Counted from the first letter of the stretch, positions 1 through 8,032 are shown. The stretch: DNA of 64,000 nt from Desertivirga arenae (GCF_017355785.1 NZ_JAFEWE010000001.1:930001-994000), one strand, 5' to 3'. Translations and numbers: made by a program. Notes: a model not told the origin generated them from the letters alone.

Positions 1-1149
1 TCACATATCAAACATATCTACGGACTTGTTGATGCTGCAAAAGCACACCAGGTTAGTAATGTATTTATCCATGCATTCCTTGATGGTCGTGATACTGATC
101 CCAATTCAGGAAAAGGATTCGTTACAGATCTTCAAAATCAGATTAATGGAAATGCAGAGATTGCTTCTTTAATCGGCCGTTACTATGCAATGGATCGCGA
201 TAATCGCTGGGAAAGAGTAAAATTAGCGTATGACCTGATGGTTAACGGAACTGGTACTGCTTCCACCGACCTGATCGCCTCGATCGACGCATCCTATGCA
301 GAAGGTGTAACAGACGAATTTATCAAGCCTGTAGTTAAAGTAGGTGAAGATGGCCAGCCAGTAGCAAAAATTGAGACTGGAGACGTGGTTATCTGTTTCA
401 ACTTCCGTACCGACCGTGGTCGCGAAATTACGGTTGCCCTTACTCAGAAAGAATTTCCTGAGCAGCAAATGACTCCCCTGGCTTTGCATTATGTAACAAT
501 GACCACCTATGACGAATCATTTAAAGGAGTTAAGGTAGTTTTCAGAAAAGACGATCTAACAGAAACCTTAGGGGAAGTTCTTGAGAAGCACGGAAAAACT
601 CAGGTTCGTATTGCCGAAACTGAAAAATATCCTCACGTGACCTTTTTCTTCTCAGGTGGCCGGGAAAAGGAATTTATTGGAGAAAAGCGCCTTTTAGTTC
701 CATCACCTAAAGTAGCCACTTACGATCTTCAGCCAGAAATGAGCGCTGAAGGAATCAGAGACGCCATCTGTAAGGAGCTTGCAGAAGGAAAGCCCGACTT
801 CGTTTGCCTTAATTTTGCCAACCCCGACATGGTAGGACATACAGGAGTTTTTGAGGCTGTAGTTAAAGCCGTAGAAACTGTAGATGCTTGCTTACAAAAG
901 GTGGTTGAGACAGGTCTTCAACTTGGCTATTCATTTATAGTTCTTGCAGATCATGGCAATGCAGATTACATGATCAATGCTGACGGTTCGCCAAATACAG
1001 CGCACACTACCAACCTGGTACCTTGTATATTGATAGATAAAGATTACAAGCATATCAACAATGGTAAGCTGGGAGATATCGCTCCTACTGTTCTCCAAAT
1101 ATTAAATGTACCAATACCCGAGAAAATGACAGGCGACGTGCTTGTTTAA
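1..1149 (+). CDS. gpmI: 2,3-bisphosphoglycerate-independent phosphoglycerate mutase, 5'-truncated by window edge
   Basis: Interconverts 3- and 2-phosphoglycerate in cytoplasmic glycolysis/gluconeogenesis with Mn2+ and a phosphoserine intermediate. The frame is open from base 1, and its first codons read in-frame into HAFLDGRDTDP, a signature of this alkaline-phosphatase-superfamily enzyme. The ATG at 190 is therefore internal, not a start. About 382 residues are visible, so roughly the first 125 of a normal ~510-residue protein lie outside the window, including the catalytic serine. Metal-ligand motifs are present near the C terminus: LADHGNADYM and NTAHTTN. The stop is TAA. A small lipoprotein gene begins 3 bp after it, so the two are probably co-transcribed. 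Family assignment is very secure. Confidence 0.96.
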   Translation, partial: SHIKHIYGLVDAAKAHQVSNVFIHAFLDGRDTDPNSGKGFVTDLQNQINGNAEIASLIGRYYAMDRDNRWERVKLAYDLMVNGTGTASTDLIASIDASYAEGVTDEFIKPVVKVGEDGQPVAKIETGDVVICFNFRTDRGREITVALTQKEFPEQQMTPLALHYVTMTTYDESFKGVKVVFRKDDLTETLGEVLEKHGKTQVRIAETEKYPHVTFFFSGGREKEFIGEKRLLVPSPKVATYDLQPEMSAEGIRDAICKELAEGKPDFVCLNFANPDMVGHTGVFEAVVKAVETVDACLQKVVETGLQLGYSFIVLADHGNADYMINADGSPNTAHTTNLVPCILIDKDYKHINNGKLGDIAPTVLQILNVPIPEKMTGDVLV

Positions 1150-1152
1150 GGA

Positions 1153-1689
1153 ATGAGGTTAAAGTCAATACATATCATCAGCCTGCTTTTGCTACTAACG
1201 GGCTGTACGAATAAGCAAGAAGCTACTGAGGTCAAATCTTATTTTGACCTCAGTGGCTTTTTCTCTTCAGAGTCTGCGAGCTTACAGAACAAACATGCTA
1301 CAGTTATAAAGACAGTATTACAAAATGGCAGAGCAGAGCAAAAAACAATTGGTAACATAAACTGGGAGACAGAATTTGAGCTGTTCAGTAGCTCTGACAT
1401 TAATAAACCAGCATGGAACAAGAGTTATAGAGTACTTCACACTGCTCATGGCACTGAGTACATTGCCCTGGATAATAAACTTCGAACGAGAAGGATAAGG
1501 ATAGAAAAAGCTCAGCGAGGAAAAGCAAAGCATATCTATATCCGAAACGAAGTGAATAATATGCTCTATTCCACAACAGAAGAGCTTCATTATTATCCTG
1601 ATTCACTTTACGAGATCCGAAAGACGCAACATGTGATAATCCTGGGCAACAATACCTACAAAATATCAGGATTATTAAAAAATAAATAA
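1153..1689 (+). CDS. Small lipoprotein of unknown function
   Basis: 178 residues. The N terminus is a lipoprotein signal: MRLKSIHIISLLLLLTGC, with lipobox LTGC and the acylated Cys at residue 18. After cleavage the protein would be anchored in a membrane, facing the periplasm or cell surface. The mature part is polar and basic (for example RTRRIRIEKAQRGKAKH) with no domain I recognise. It starts 3 bp after the gpmI stop and so probably shares that transcript. This placement says little about its role. It could be a lineage-specific Sphingobacteriaceae family. Confidence 0.75.
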   Translation: MRLKSIHIISLLLLLTGCTNKQEATEVKSYFDLSGFFSSESASLQNKHATVIKTVLQNGRAEQKTIGNINWETEFELFSSSDINKPAWNKSYRVLHTAHGTEYIALDNKLRTRRIRIEKAQRGKAKHIYIRNEVNNMLYSTTEELHYYPDSLYEIRKTQHVIILGNNTYKISGLLKNK

Positions 1690-1740
1690 ACCTCCAATAA
1701 TTTTTTGCGTCTTACGTTCATAATCTGATTTAGTGCGATT

Positions 1741-2355
1741 ATGAGATATCTCCTGATAAGTATATTATCAATTTTAGTTACCAGCTTTTGTTCTGTTGCC
1801 ACACCTGCTGTAAAAACTCCCGTAAAGGGAAAAAAAACGAGCACTTCTAAAGCAAAAGAAAGCTTTACAAGCAAAACCCCTTTGCTTTCAGAAAAAACCA
1901 AAACAGTTGCGTCAGAAGACTTTAAGCAAGAATTCCTTTCCCGTATAAACAAACTAAGAGCTGAAGGTTGTAATTGTGGAGGAGACTACATGCCGCCGGT
2001 TGGCCCGTTGATCTGGAACGATCAGTTAGAGATTGCAGCCCTGGGTCACGCACAAGATATGAACCGAAATAAATACTTTGACCATATAAGCAAGAACGGA
2101 AGCAAACTTAAAGACCGTGTTTTCGCCGTTGGGTATACCTATGACGGGTTTAAAAGCTTCTTTATTGGTGAAAATATTGCATTGGGACAAAGATCTATTC
2201 GCGAAGTGATGAATGGCTGGATAGGTAGCGAGGGACATTGCAGAAACCTTATGAACCCTAATTTCAAGGAGGTAGGAATAGCTTTAGTTAATCACTACTG
2301 GGTACAAGACTTTGGCGCAAGGAACCCTTTCCAAAAGAAGAAAGGCTGGCTCTAG
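1741..2355 (+). CDS. Secreted CAP-domain (SCP/PR-1/YkwD-like) protein
   Basis: 204 residues: a signal peptide (about 1-20), a Lys/Ser/Thr-rich linker (about 21-60), then a CAP domain (about 62-195). CAP landmarks are visible in order: NKLRAEGC, ALGHAQDMNRNKYFDHIS with the conserved His, GENIALG with the conserved Glu, and EGHCRNLMNPNFKEVGIA with the second His. Bacterial YkwD-like CAP proteins are exported; the biochemical role of most is unknown and no enzymatic activity should be assumed. The gene converges on the following YceI gene with only 10 bp between the stops. Confidence 0.88.
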   Translation: MRYLLISILSILVTSFCSVATPAVKTPVKGKKTSTSKAKESFTSKTPLLSEKTKTVASEDFKQEFLSRINKLRAEGCNCGGDYMPPVGPLIWNDQLEIAALGHAQDMNRNKYFDHISKNGSKLKDRVFAVGYTYDGFKSFFIGENIALGQRSIREVMNGWIGSEGHCRNLMNPNFKEVGIALVNHYWVQDFGARNPFQKKKGWL

Positions 2356-2365
2356 ATTGAAAGGT

Positions 2366-2971
2366 TTAATCTATAACTTTTACTCTGAGTGCGAACATTA
2401 CACTTAGTTCATTATCGGTTTGGATCATACCTCCAATTTTCCTTGGAGGAGTGATATTGAAGTCGGTGAAGTTTATTTTCCGGGTTCCTATAAGATCCAG
2501 AACATCCTCTTTGCCAGAAAGGAATTTATAATCGACTTCGAAACGCCGTGTAACTCCCGCTAATTCGATACTTACCAGGCCTTTTACATAATCTTGTTTG
2601 ATAGCAAGGTTGGGATACTTGCTAAGGCTTAGAAATCGAATAATAAGATTAGGATATTGTTTTGCTTTTAAAGTTTTGCGGAGATCGGCAGTCATAACAG
2701 GATTATGGCAGTCAAAATTCTGCACGTTCAACTTCACATCACCTGCAATACTTAATGCACTTCGATCAGGATTTTTCGAAATGTTAATAGTGTCGGGATT
2801 GGAGTAATTAGTGATCTCACAATTAAACTTGTTAATATTAGTACTACCATCTACTCTTAATGAACCTCCTTTCATGATAACCCATTTAGTTACTTGAGAA
2901 TTATTAGTATTCCAACTAAAAGATGGAAGTACTATGATCAGGAAAAATAACAAATTACGTAATGGGAACAT
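2366..2971 (-). CDS. YceI-family periplasmic protein (divergent copy)
   Basis: 201 residues with a signal peptide (about 1-20, MFPLRNLLFFLIIVLPSFSW). The body has the YceI pattern: an early VDGSTNINKFNCEI resembling the usual GTS-NLHDW segment, a middle KAKQYPNLIIRF strand pair, and an IGGMIQTDNELSV strand near the end. YceI proteins fold as lipocalin-like barrels and some bind isoprenoid or quinone-like lipids, but the physiological role is mostly unknown. It lies downstream of the barrel gene at 3041-4381 with a terminator between, so it is probably transcribed separately or by read-through. It is clearly less canonical than the YceI at 4422-5024. Confidence 0.75.
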   Translation of the reverse strand: MFPLRNLLFFLIIVLPSFSWNTNNSQVTKWVIMKGGSLRVDGSTNINKFNCEITNYSNPDTINISKNPDRSALSIAGDVKLNVQNFDCHNPVMTADLRKTLKAKQYPNLIIRFLSLSKYPNLAIKQDYVKGLVSIELAGVTRRFEVDYKFLSGKEDVLDLIGTRKINFTDFNITPPRKIGGMIQTDNELSVMFALRVKVID

Positions 2972-2990
2972 GGCTACTCCTTTCTACTAT

Positions 2991-3025
2991 AAAAAAAGCA
3001 GGTTACCATGGCAACCTGCTTTTTC
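2991..3025 (-). terminator. Rho-independent terminator of the outer-membrane barrel gene
   Basis: Near-perfect inverted repeat with arms GCAGGTT and AACCTGC around a short centre. Read on the minus strand it is followed by TTTTTTT. It lies 16 bp beyond the stop of the 3041-4381 gene. Confidence 0.8.
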
Positions 3026-3040
3026 TAGTTTTAGTTTTTC

Positions 3041-4381
3041 TTAGAATCCAACGATAGCCTGGATAACATATCCATCAAATTTACCACCGTTCCTGATGTC
3101 TCCTACTGCAAAGTCTTTATATTCTTGTTTGCTATATTCACCTTTTAATAAGATGTTTTTTGTCAGGAACCAACCAGCTCCAAAAGAAACACGATTTACT
3201 TTTACATCCTGAATTGCAGTTCCTACAAGTAATTCAGATTTCACTGTGTTGTAACGCGCTCCAACAAACAGGTTTTCTTCTTTTCCAAATCTGTAAACAC
3301 CTTCAATAGCAGCCTGATTAGCGGTTCTTAATTCAAGCTCTTTATTAGATTTACCTTTAGATGTTTCGTAAGTTCCAAAAACCTCCAAACCTGCAGCTTT
3401 CACAAATCCGTTCACTTGGTAAGATGTTATTTTCTTAGTGAAACCAGGGTTAAATCTTCCAGAGAAGGCAGCAGATGCATAAGTTGGAGCTGCAGCAGGT
3501 GTACCTGTCAAAGCTGGTTCCAATACCATAAAGTAGTTAGATCCTGTTCTGTCTCCACCGTAAAGGGTATTACCGCCTGCGCCTGCACCACCATTATGAT
3601 AGAAAGATCCAGTTAATCTTACTCTTAGGTTTTCCTGTAATTGTTTATCAACTCCTAATTTACCAAAGATTGAAGGATACTTATGTTGAAGGTCATCTGT
3701 AACAGTACCATTAACCTTTGTAACAAGAACGCTGTCAATATTTCCTTTGATCAAACCATTAGTTACTCCTACCAAACCAAACAATCCGTTCTTTCTAACC
3801 ATAACCTCACCGCCGATCTCTGTCGCAAACGCGTCCATTATATAGTTCTCAACAAAGGGGTTGTAGATCGTTTGACCACCGTCAGATCTTCTGAAATGCT
3901 GATCACCGTAGTTGATCTCCATGTGCCCCACTTTGATCGTAGTCACCTTCATGATATCATCCCAGATCTGACCTTTGAATGGAAGCTTGTCGAATTGAAT
4001 ATATCCACCTTTTACCCAAGTTTCATTGTGGTGACGAGAAGAAAGGTAAGTGGTCAGATTTAAACGAATACCGTCTGCAAGTTGGACATCAAGAAACAGG
4101 TTAGCGTTAGCTGTATTAAATCCTGGACTAATTTTGTACAGGTTATTTGCGGTATTCTCGTGTTTTAAATTTTGGAAAGATTGGGTGAAGCCCGCTCCCA
4201 CCTTTACTTTCAAGTCCTCAAATACTGCGTTAGTATCCTTTGGAGCTTCGAAAACATTTATACCAGTTTTATCATAGGGACGTAGATTTGCAACTTTAGT
4301 TTGAGCATTTAATAATACTGGACTTGCTAATAAAAGTGCAGTAGTTGCGGTTTTAATAATGCTGGTTAATTGAGTTTTCAT
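3041..4381 (-). CDS. Putative outer-membrane beta-barrel (porin-like) protein
   Basis: 446 residues. Signal peptide about 1-26 ending LLNAQ. The rest alternates polar and hydrophobic residues as in transmembrane beta-strands, with many Gly/aromatic strand ends (VKVGAGFTQSF, RLNLTTYLSSRHH, VGARYNTVKSELLVG). It ends in a C-terminal Phe (QAIVGF), the usual signal for insertion by the BAM machinery. It resembles porin/phosphoporin-like barrels of Bacteroidota, but I cannot assign a substrate. It follows a canonical yceI gene by 40 bp without an intervening terminator, so the two probably form an operon. Confidence 0.7.
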   Translation of the reverse strand: MKTQLTSIIKTATTALLLASPVLLNAQTKVANLRPYDKTGINVFEAPKDTNAVFEDLKVKVGAGFTQSFQNLKHENTANNLYKISPGFNTANANLFLDVQLADGIRLNLTTYLSSRHHNETWVKGGYIQFDKLPFKGQIWDDIMKVTTIKVGHMEINYGDQHFRRSDGGQTIYNPFVENYIMDAFATEIGGEVMVRKNGLFGLVGVTNGLIKGNIDSVLVTKVNGTVTDDLQHKYPSIFGKLGVDKQLQENLRVRLTGSFYHNGGAGAGGNTLYGGDRTGSNYFMVLEPALTGTPAAAPTYASAAFSGRFNPGFTKKITSYQVNGFVKAAGLEVFGTYETSKGKSNKELELRTANQAAIEGVYRFGKEENLFVGARYNTVKSELLVGTAIQDVKVNRVSFGAGWFLTKNILLKGEYSKQEYKDFAVGDIRNGGKFDGYVIQAIVGF

Positions 4382-4421
4382 ATCTGAAAAAATTTATGTT
4401 GTCTTATTCTGTTAGTAATTA

Positions 4422-5024
4422 TTAGTTTTTAAGTTTTAGTGCGAGATCGATAGTTACTTCGTCGCCAGTTTTCAAAGCTCCCATCATAAAACTTGGTGCT
4501 TTAACCTTAAAATCACTCATCTTGATAACTTTAGAACCTTTAAACACCACCTCGTCGCCATTCACTACGTAATTTGCCTGAAGGGTTACTGGATTAGTGA
4601 CACCTGAAATGGTTAAATTTCCGGTTGCTTTTACTGTTTTTCCGCTTACGGCTGCATCTGTCAGCTTGAAGGTGATCTGATTGTATTTCTCCTGATTAAG
4701 AGCTTTATATGCCCTGGTATTCATTAGATCTTCTTTAGCCTTTAGATTTGTTACCGGTAGCACGAAGCTTAGAGCAGAAATATCCTGGATCTGATCGCCT
4801 TTAACTACCGCGGTGGCAGTACAATTGAAAGAACTGGCGGCCATTGTCCAATCGTGTAGATTTGAGGTGCCGTTTACTTTAATCTGAGAACCGGCAACAG
4901 CTTTGAATGCTGTTTGAGCTTTTGCATTTTGCAATAAACCATTTAGACCAAGAGCTAAAATCAGTGTTAAAATTCTTACTGAATATCTTTGGATTTTGTC
5001 TGTGTTTAATTTTGAAACTTTCAT
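4422..5024 (-). CDS. YceI-family periplasmic protein
   Basis: 200 residues. Signal peptide about 1-36 (ILTLILALGLNGLLQNAKAQ). The mature domain is a canonical YceI lipocalin-like barrel: VNGTSNLHDWTM near the start, the NTRAYKALNQEKYNQITF segment, GNLTISGVTNPVTL, and a final GDEVTIDLAL strand. The family is periplasmic and some members bind polyisoprenoid lipids; the function here is unknown. It is the first gene of an apparent operon with the barrel protein. A -7 element TACCTTTG lies 43 bp upstream (5067-5074). An AAGG stretch sits just before the start. Confidence 0.88.
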   Translation of the reverse strand: MKVSKLNTDKIQRYSVRILTLILALGLNGLLQNAKAQTAFKAVAGSQIKVNGTSNLHDWTMAASSFNCTATAVVKGDQIQDISALSFVLPVTNLKAKEDLMNTRAYKALNQEKYNQITFKLTDAAVSGKTVKATGNLTISGVTNPVTLQANYVVNGDEVVFKGSKVIKMSDFKVKAPSFMMGALKTGDEVTIDLALKLKN

Positions 5025-5066
5025 ACCTTTTGTTGTTTAAGGAAACCTGCGCTTGTTTCTATACTC

Positions 5067-5109
5067 CAAAGGTATGGCGACTATATGGGCTACAGAATGA
5101 TGTTACTTT
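5067..5109 (-). promoter_or_regulatory. Promoter of the yceI-barrel operon with a possible CRP/FNR half-site
   Basis: On the minus strand 5074-5067 reads TACCTTTG, a perfect match to the Bacteroidota -7 consensus TAnnTTTG. At 5098-5109 there is only one half (TGAT on the plus strand, distal half degraded) of the TGA-N6-TCA palindrome found before pflB, adhE and the usp genes. Its centre (5103.5) is at the same 29.5-nt distance from the -7 element as theirs. The -7 element is convincing; the half-site is weak by itself. Confidence 0.5.
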
Positions 5110-5119
5110 TCAAAAAATG

Positions 5120-5216
5120 TGATCTTAAACATTAAATAGAAAAAAATGTGACAATTGAGAAAACGATGATCAGGTGAAGGGACGATCTTAATCAAGTAAG
5201 TGAAAGATCTTAATCC
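5120..5216. repeat. Three copies of GATCTTAA upstream of the yceI operon
   Basis: GATCTTAA occurs at 5121-5128, 5184-5191 and 5206-5213, all in the same direction. The middle copy lies in CGATCTTAATCA (5183-5194), one base from the TGAT-N4-ATCA palindrome. The last two copies are 22 bp apart. They may be weak regulator sites for the yceI operon; they could also be chance repeats in A+T-rich DNA. Confidence 0.35.
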
Positions 5217-5220
5217 ATAT

Positions 5221-5262
5221 AAAAAAAAAGAAGCAGTCTCGGAGGGGATCCGAACTGCTTCT
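5221..5262 (-). terminator. Rho-independent terminator of the universal stress protein gene
   Basis: Hairpin with arms GAAGCAGT-CTCGGA and TCCGA-ACTGCTTC (one imperfection), followed on the minus strand by nine T residues. It lies about 40 bp after the stop of the 5302-6228 gene. Confidence 0.8.
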
Positions 5263-5301
5263 AGCTGGTGACTTTGAGAAATATGTATTGAAAGGATTAA
5301 C

Positions 5302-6228
5302 TTATCTAAGTTCATCTGTGTTGTAACTATAACGCTCGATTAGCTCGTTCGTCAGGTCAGTTACATTTACACTAAATGAATAAGGCATAACTAACAGTGG
5401 CACTTTTGCTGTATCTGCCATTTTTTTACTAATACTGGAATGAAACAGGCCCTGCAGGAAACCATACCTTTTGTGCACTAATGTTAAAATTCCAGGGCGG
5501 CTTGAAGTTGTTAATTGAGTGAGGCATTTAGCAATATTATCCCCCTTAATATTAATATAAGAGATCTTTGGATGCCCCTCCGGATACAACTCGTTTAACG
5601 TTCTTAATAAAATCTTTCCCGAATTCAGTCCTTCAAAACCCTTCCTTGAAATATGGCTTACAAGGATTTCGGCTTTAAAAGCAGAGGCAATTTTAGCAAG
5701 ATAACTGATTACCAAAGTATCACTGAAAGTTAAGTCAGTAGCGTAGGTTATCGTACTAAAATCAGTCATACTTAAACCCTCCGGCAATAAAAGTACAGGA
5801 CAGTTAACTTTGTCCAAAACTTCATGAGTATGACTACCCATTAGAAAACGGTTAAAACCCGTCGACTTATGTGCCCCCATAACCACCAGATCTGCACCTT
5901 TTTCCTTTACCAAACCTGCTGTTACCGGAGCTAACTTTCCAAATTCGCTAACGCAAGTAATAGAAGGCTGATAGGATGTTAAGTTTTGCTGTGCAAGCTT
6001 CTTTAAATGCTTACTTAAATCGCGAAGGTCCATCAAACTATCCTGCTTCAAAGCAATATTATCTGCTATGGGCCAGGAAATTCTTTCTGCCTCATCCTCG
6101 TCGTCTGCAAGCTCTATTGCGTGGCATAATACCAGATCTGCTTCGGTTTTAATAGCAATCTGTAAGGCAAACTCTGCAGCTTGCTGAGCACGAATGGTGA
6201 AGTCTGTAACTACGAGGATGGTATTCAT
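5302..6228 (-). CDS. Universal stress protein, two UspA domains
   Basis: 308 residues, cytoplasmic, with two UspA-type domains in tandem (about 1-150 and 155-290). Domain 1 begins MNTILVVTDFTIRAQQAAEFA and has the nucleotide-binding-type loop VVMGAHKSTGFNRFLMGS followed by CPVLLLP. Domain 2 is more diverged but keeps the closing VPLLVMP strand. Tandem Usp proteins are common in Bacteroidota and usually respond to stress, starvation or low oxygen. The promoter carries a CRP/FNR-type palindrome at the same position as in pflB and adhE, which suggests anaerobic or redox induction. A strong terminator follows the gene, so it is likely monocistronic. Confidence 0.9.
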   Translation of the reverse strand: MNTILVVTDFTIRAQQAAEFALQIAIKTEADLVLCHAIELADDEDEAERISWPIADNIALKQDSLMDLRDLSKHLKKLAQQNLTSYQPSITCVSEFGKLAPVTAGLVKEKGADLVVMGAHKSTGFNRFLMGSHTHEVLDKVNCPVLLLPEGLSMTDFSTITYATDLTFSDTLVISYLAKIASAFKAEILVSHISRKGFEGLNSGKILLRTLNELYPEGHPKISYINIKGDNIAKCLTQLTTSSRPGILTLVHKRYGFLQGLFHSSISKKMADTAKVPLLVMPYSFSVNVTDLTNELIERYSYNTDELR

Positions 6229-6246
6229 ATCCGTTCTGCTTGAGTG

Positions 6247-6289
6247 TAAAAGTGAGACTAAAAAATAACCCTGCGAATGATTTGCATCA
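6247..6289 (-). promoter_or_regulatory. Promoter of usp (5302-6228) with CRP/FNR-type palindrome
   Basis: TGATTTGCATCA at 6278-6289 (TGA-N6-TCA). On the minus strand 6254-6247 reads CACTTTTA, a -7-like element. The palindrome centre (6283.5) is 29.5 nt from the first base of that element, identical to pflB and adhE. This geometry suits an activator bound near -41.5. The start codon lies about 20 nt past the -7 element. Confidence 0.6.
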
Positions 6290-6335
6290 CTTTAAACTGT
6301 GATTGTTTGCAAATCCTTATATTTTTAAAAAGACC

Positions 6336-6746
6336 TTAGTAATGGGAATATAATTTGCCTGACATCTGCTTTACCGCATTAAATGCTCTCAAAAGATCTT
6401 TAAGCTTAACTTCTATCTTGAAATGATTTTCAAGAAGGCTGAGGTTATATACTGAATCAGGATGCTCTATCAGGGTAGCAACAAATGCAAGATAAGCCTG
6501 AGCTTCAATCCTTACATCTTCCATAATACTCCATACTTTATCAAAAAGGAATAATACTTCATCCGCTTCTTCGGAATTGTTTTCTGCCGATACACGGGAA
6601 AGCGCTTTCATATATCCCTTTTTCAAAACCCGTATATCTTTTTCAAGCAAATCGAGCTCTGAGAGCCAGTTTTTTCCTATTAAGGTTAGCTCCCTTAGTT
6701 CCTTGCTCAGTTCTTTATCTTCGATAGTAGTTGTCATAAGTATCAT
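6336..6746 (-). CDS. Hypothetical helical protein
   Basis: 136 residues from the first ATG, or 133 from a second ATG at 6739-6737 that gives MTTTIEDKEL. The composition is strongly helical and charged, with heptad-like Leu/Ile spacing (LSELDLLEKDIRVLKKGYMKAL), suggesting a small soluble coiled-coil or four-helix protein. There is no signal peptide or membrane segment. A -7 match TAATTTTG lies at 6761-6754 on the minus strand, so close to the first ATG that the second ATG is the more credible start. The gene sits between two usp genes and I do not recognise its family. Coding seems likely from length and context. Confidence 0.6.
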   Translation of the reverse strand: MILMTTTIEDKELSKELRELTLIGKNWLSELDLLEKDIRVLKKGYMKALSRVSAENNSEEADEVLFLFDKVWSIMEDVRIEAQAYLAFVATLIEHPDSVYNLSLLENHFKIEVKLKDLLRAFNAVKQMSGKLYSHY

Positions 6747-6806
6747 TTTAAAACAAAATTAAAACCGATCCTTCTGTTTTTGAATGACTTACAACCCGAC
6801 GATAAA

Positions 6807-6869
6807 TGATCTTCGTCAACCATTCCTTCTAAACTGGTCAGATAAGCCGATCCTTAATGATAAATATCA
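6807..6869. promoter_or_regulatory. Two upstream CRP/FNR-type palindromes in the usp intergenic region
   Basis: TGATCTTCGTCA (6807-6818) and TGATAAATATCA (6858-6869) both fit TGA-N6-TCA; the second is a perfect TGAT-N4-ATCA. Together with the site at 6919-6930 they make three sites in 124 bp between the small gene at 6336-6746 and the usp gene at 6989. Neither of these two sits at the 29.5-nt distance from a -7 element, so they would be auxiliary sites. Confidence 0.45.
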
Positions 6870-6918
6870 ATATGGCGATCTCGGCAACTCCAGGCCTTCC
6901 GAAAGTCACAGAGCCTCA

Positions 6919-6961
6919 TGATACCAGTCATTTTATCTCCTATTATTTTCCGGCAAATTTG
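6919..6961 (+). promoter_or_regulatory. Promoter of usp (6989-7885) with CRP/FNR-type palindrome
   Basis: TGATACCAGTCA at 6919-6930 (TGA-N6-TCA) has its centre at 6924.5. CAAATTTG at 6954-6961 is a -7-like element beginning 29.5 nt downstream, the same geometry as pflB, adhE and the other usp. A start site near 6966 would leave a leader of about 23 nt before ATG 6989. It would also exclude the longer frame starting at 6857. Confidence 0.55.
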
Positions 6962-6988
6962 ATAGAGACATTTAATCTAATCAGAGCT

Positions 6989-7885
6989 ATGGATTCAATT
7001 CTAGTACTTACCGATTTTTCATATACTGCATACAATGCAGCGAAATATGCAGTCAACCTGGCGAATAAATTGCCTGAAGCAAAAGTGATACTATTACACT
7101 CATTCAATAATTGTGAAGATCCTGCTCCCCCCTATGCATCGGAGGTTCAGGATCCCTGGATTAAAGCACTGGAACGATTAAACGATATGCAGGGACTTCT
7201 GGAATTATTTGCAAGCAAAACAACGCGTATCGAAATAAAAACAGATGAAGGCTGCCTTGAAAAGACGATTAAGAGGATCAGCGACGAAAAAGAGGTTGGG
7301 TTGATCGTTTTAGGTAGCAAGGGAAATTCTGACAAAACAAGCTTTATTGGAAGCAATACGCACAAACTTGCTCATATCTCTGAAATCCCCTTATTGATCG
7401 TTCCGCCCGATACCGAATTTCAAATCATTCAAAAAGCGGTCTTTGCCTGCGAACTCCATGAAACTGCTTCTATTTCCCTGCGTGATAACCGTAATTTCAT
7501 TCACCTTTTACATAGCAAGATCTCTTCTATTTTTTATCAGAACGAATCGGAAGATTTTGACCCAAGAGCAGCCAAACATTTAAAGGCTTTATATCAACTA
7601 CTTGACTCTATAGAACCAAATCTTTCTTATGTGCAAGGAGAACAAGCCGTTGAGAGTACAATCAGCTTTGCTCTTAATAATGATATGCAACTGGTAACGA
7701 TTATCTTAAAAACACCTGCCTTTTTAGATACTATTCTTCATCCAAATCCGGTAAGCCAACTGGCACAATACGCGGATTTTCCAATACTTGTTCTTAAACC
7801 CGTTAATTTCAAGAAAGAATTTTCTGATAGAGATAAGGAAAAAAATAATCGAAAAAAGCACGAGACAGCCGAGGACAGGCTTTAA
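6989..7885 (+). CDS. Universal stress protein, two UspA-like domains
   Basis: 298 residues from ATG 6989 (MDSILVLTDFSYTAYNAAKY), the natural beginning of a UspA fold. An in-frame ATG at 6857 would add 44 residues unlike any Usp N terminus and would lie upstream of the predicted promoter. Domain 1 (about 1-140) has the nucleotide-loop pattern IVLGSKGNSDKTSFIGS and ends IPLLIVPP. Domain 2 (about 145-275) is weakly conserved and ends FPILVLKP. The tail is very basic and acidic (DRDKEKNNRKKHETAED) and probably disordered. It is divergent from the small gene at 6336 and likely co-regulated with the other usp and the fermentation genes. Confidence 0.85.
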   Translation: MDSILVLTDFSYTAYNAAKYAVNLANKLPEAKVILLHSFNNCEDPAPPYASEVQDPWIKALERLNDMQGLLELFASKTTRIEIKTDEGCLEKTIKRISDEKEVGLIVLGSKGNSDKTSFIGSNTHKLAHISEIPLLIVPPDTEFQIIQKAVFACELHETASISLRDNRNFIHLLHSKISSIFYQNESEDFDPRAAKHLKALYQLLDSIEPNLSYVQGEQAVESTISFALNNDMQLVTIILKTPAFLDTILHPNPVSQLAQYADFPILVLKPVNFKKEFSDRDKEKNNRKKHETAEDRL

Positions 7886-7902
7886 GGCATTCAAAAAAGA
7901 GA

Positions 7903-7937
7903 AAAAGGCGAAGGGAATCATCTCTTCGCCTTTTTTT
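7903..7937. terminator. Bidirectional rho-independent terminator
   Basis: Arms AAAGGCGAAG and CTTCGCCTTT with a 10-nt loop, flanked by a T run on the plus strand and a matching A run on the other side. It can end usp transcription and also act on read-through from adhE. Confidence 0.85.
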
Positions 7938-7981
7938 ATGAAGGCCATTAATATTTATTATAAATGATGCGCAAAAATAAA

Positions 7982-8006
7982 GGCGGCCATCATAACAATG
8001 GCCACC
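7982..8006 (-). terminator. Terminator of adhE
   Basis: Inverted repeat GGCGGCCAT/ATGGCCACC (one mismatch). On the minus strand it is followed by TTTATTTTT. It lies 26 bp beyond the adhE stop. Confidence 0.75.
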
Positions 8007-8032
8007 TTCGGTACATCTATTTGTAATGAAGC

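Noticed and set aside
190-1149. gpmI starting at ATG 190
   Set aside because: Codons upstream to base 1 are in frame and encode the conserved HAFLDGRDTDP motif; the true start is outside the window.
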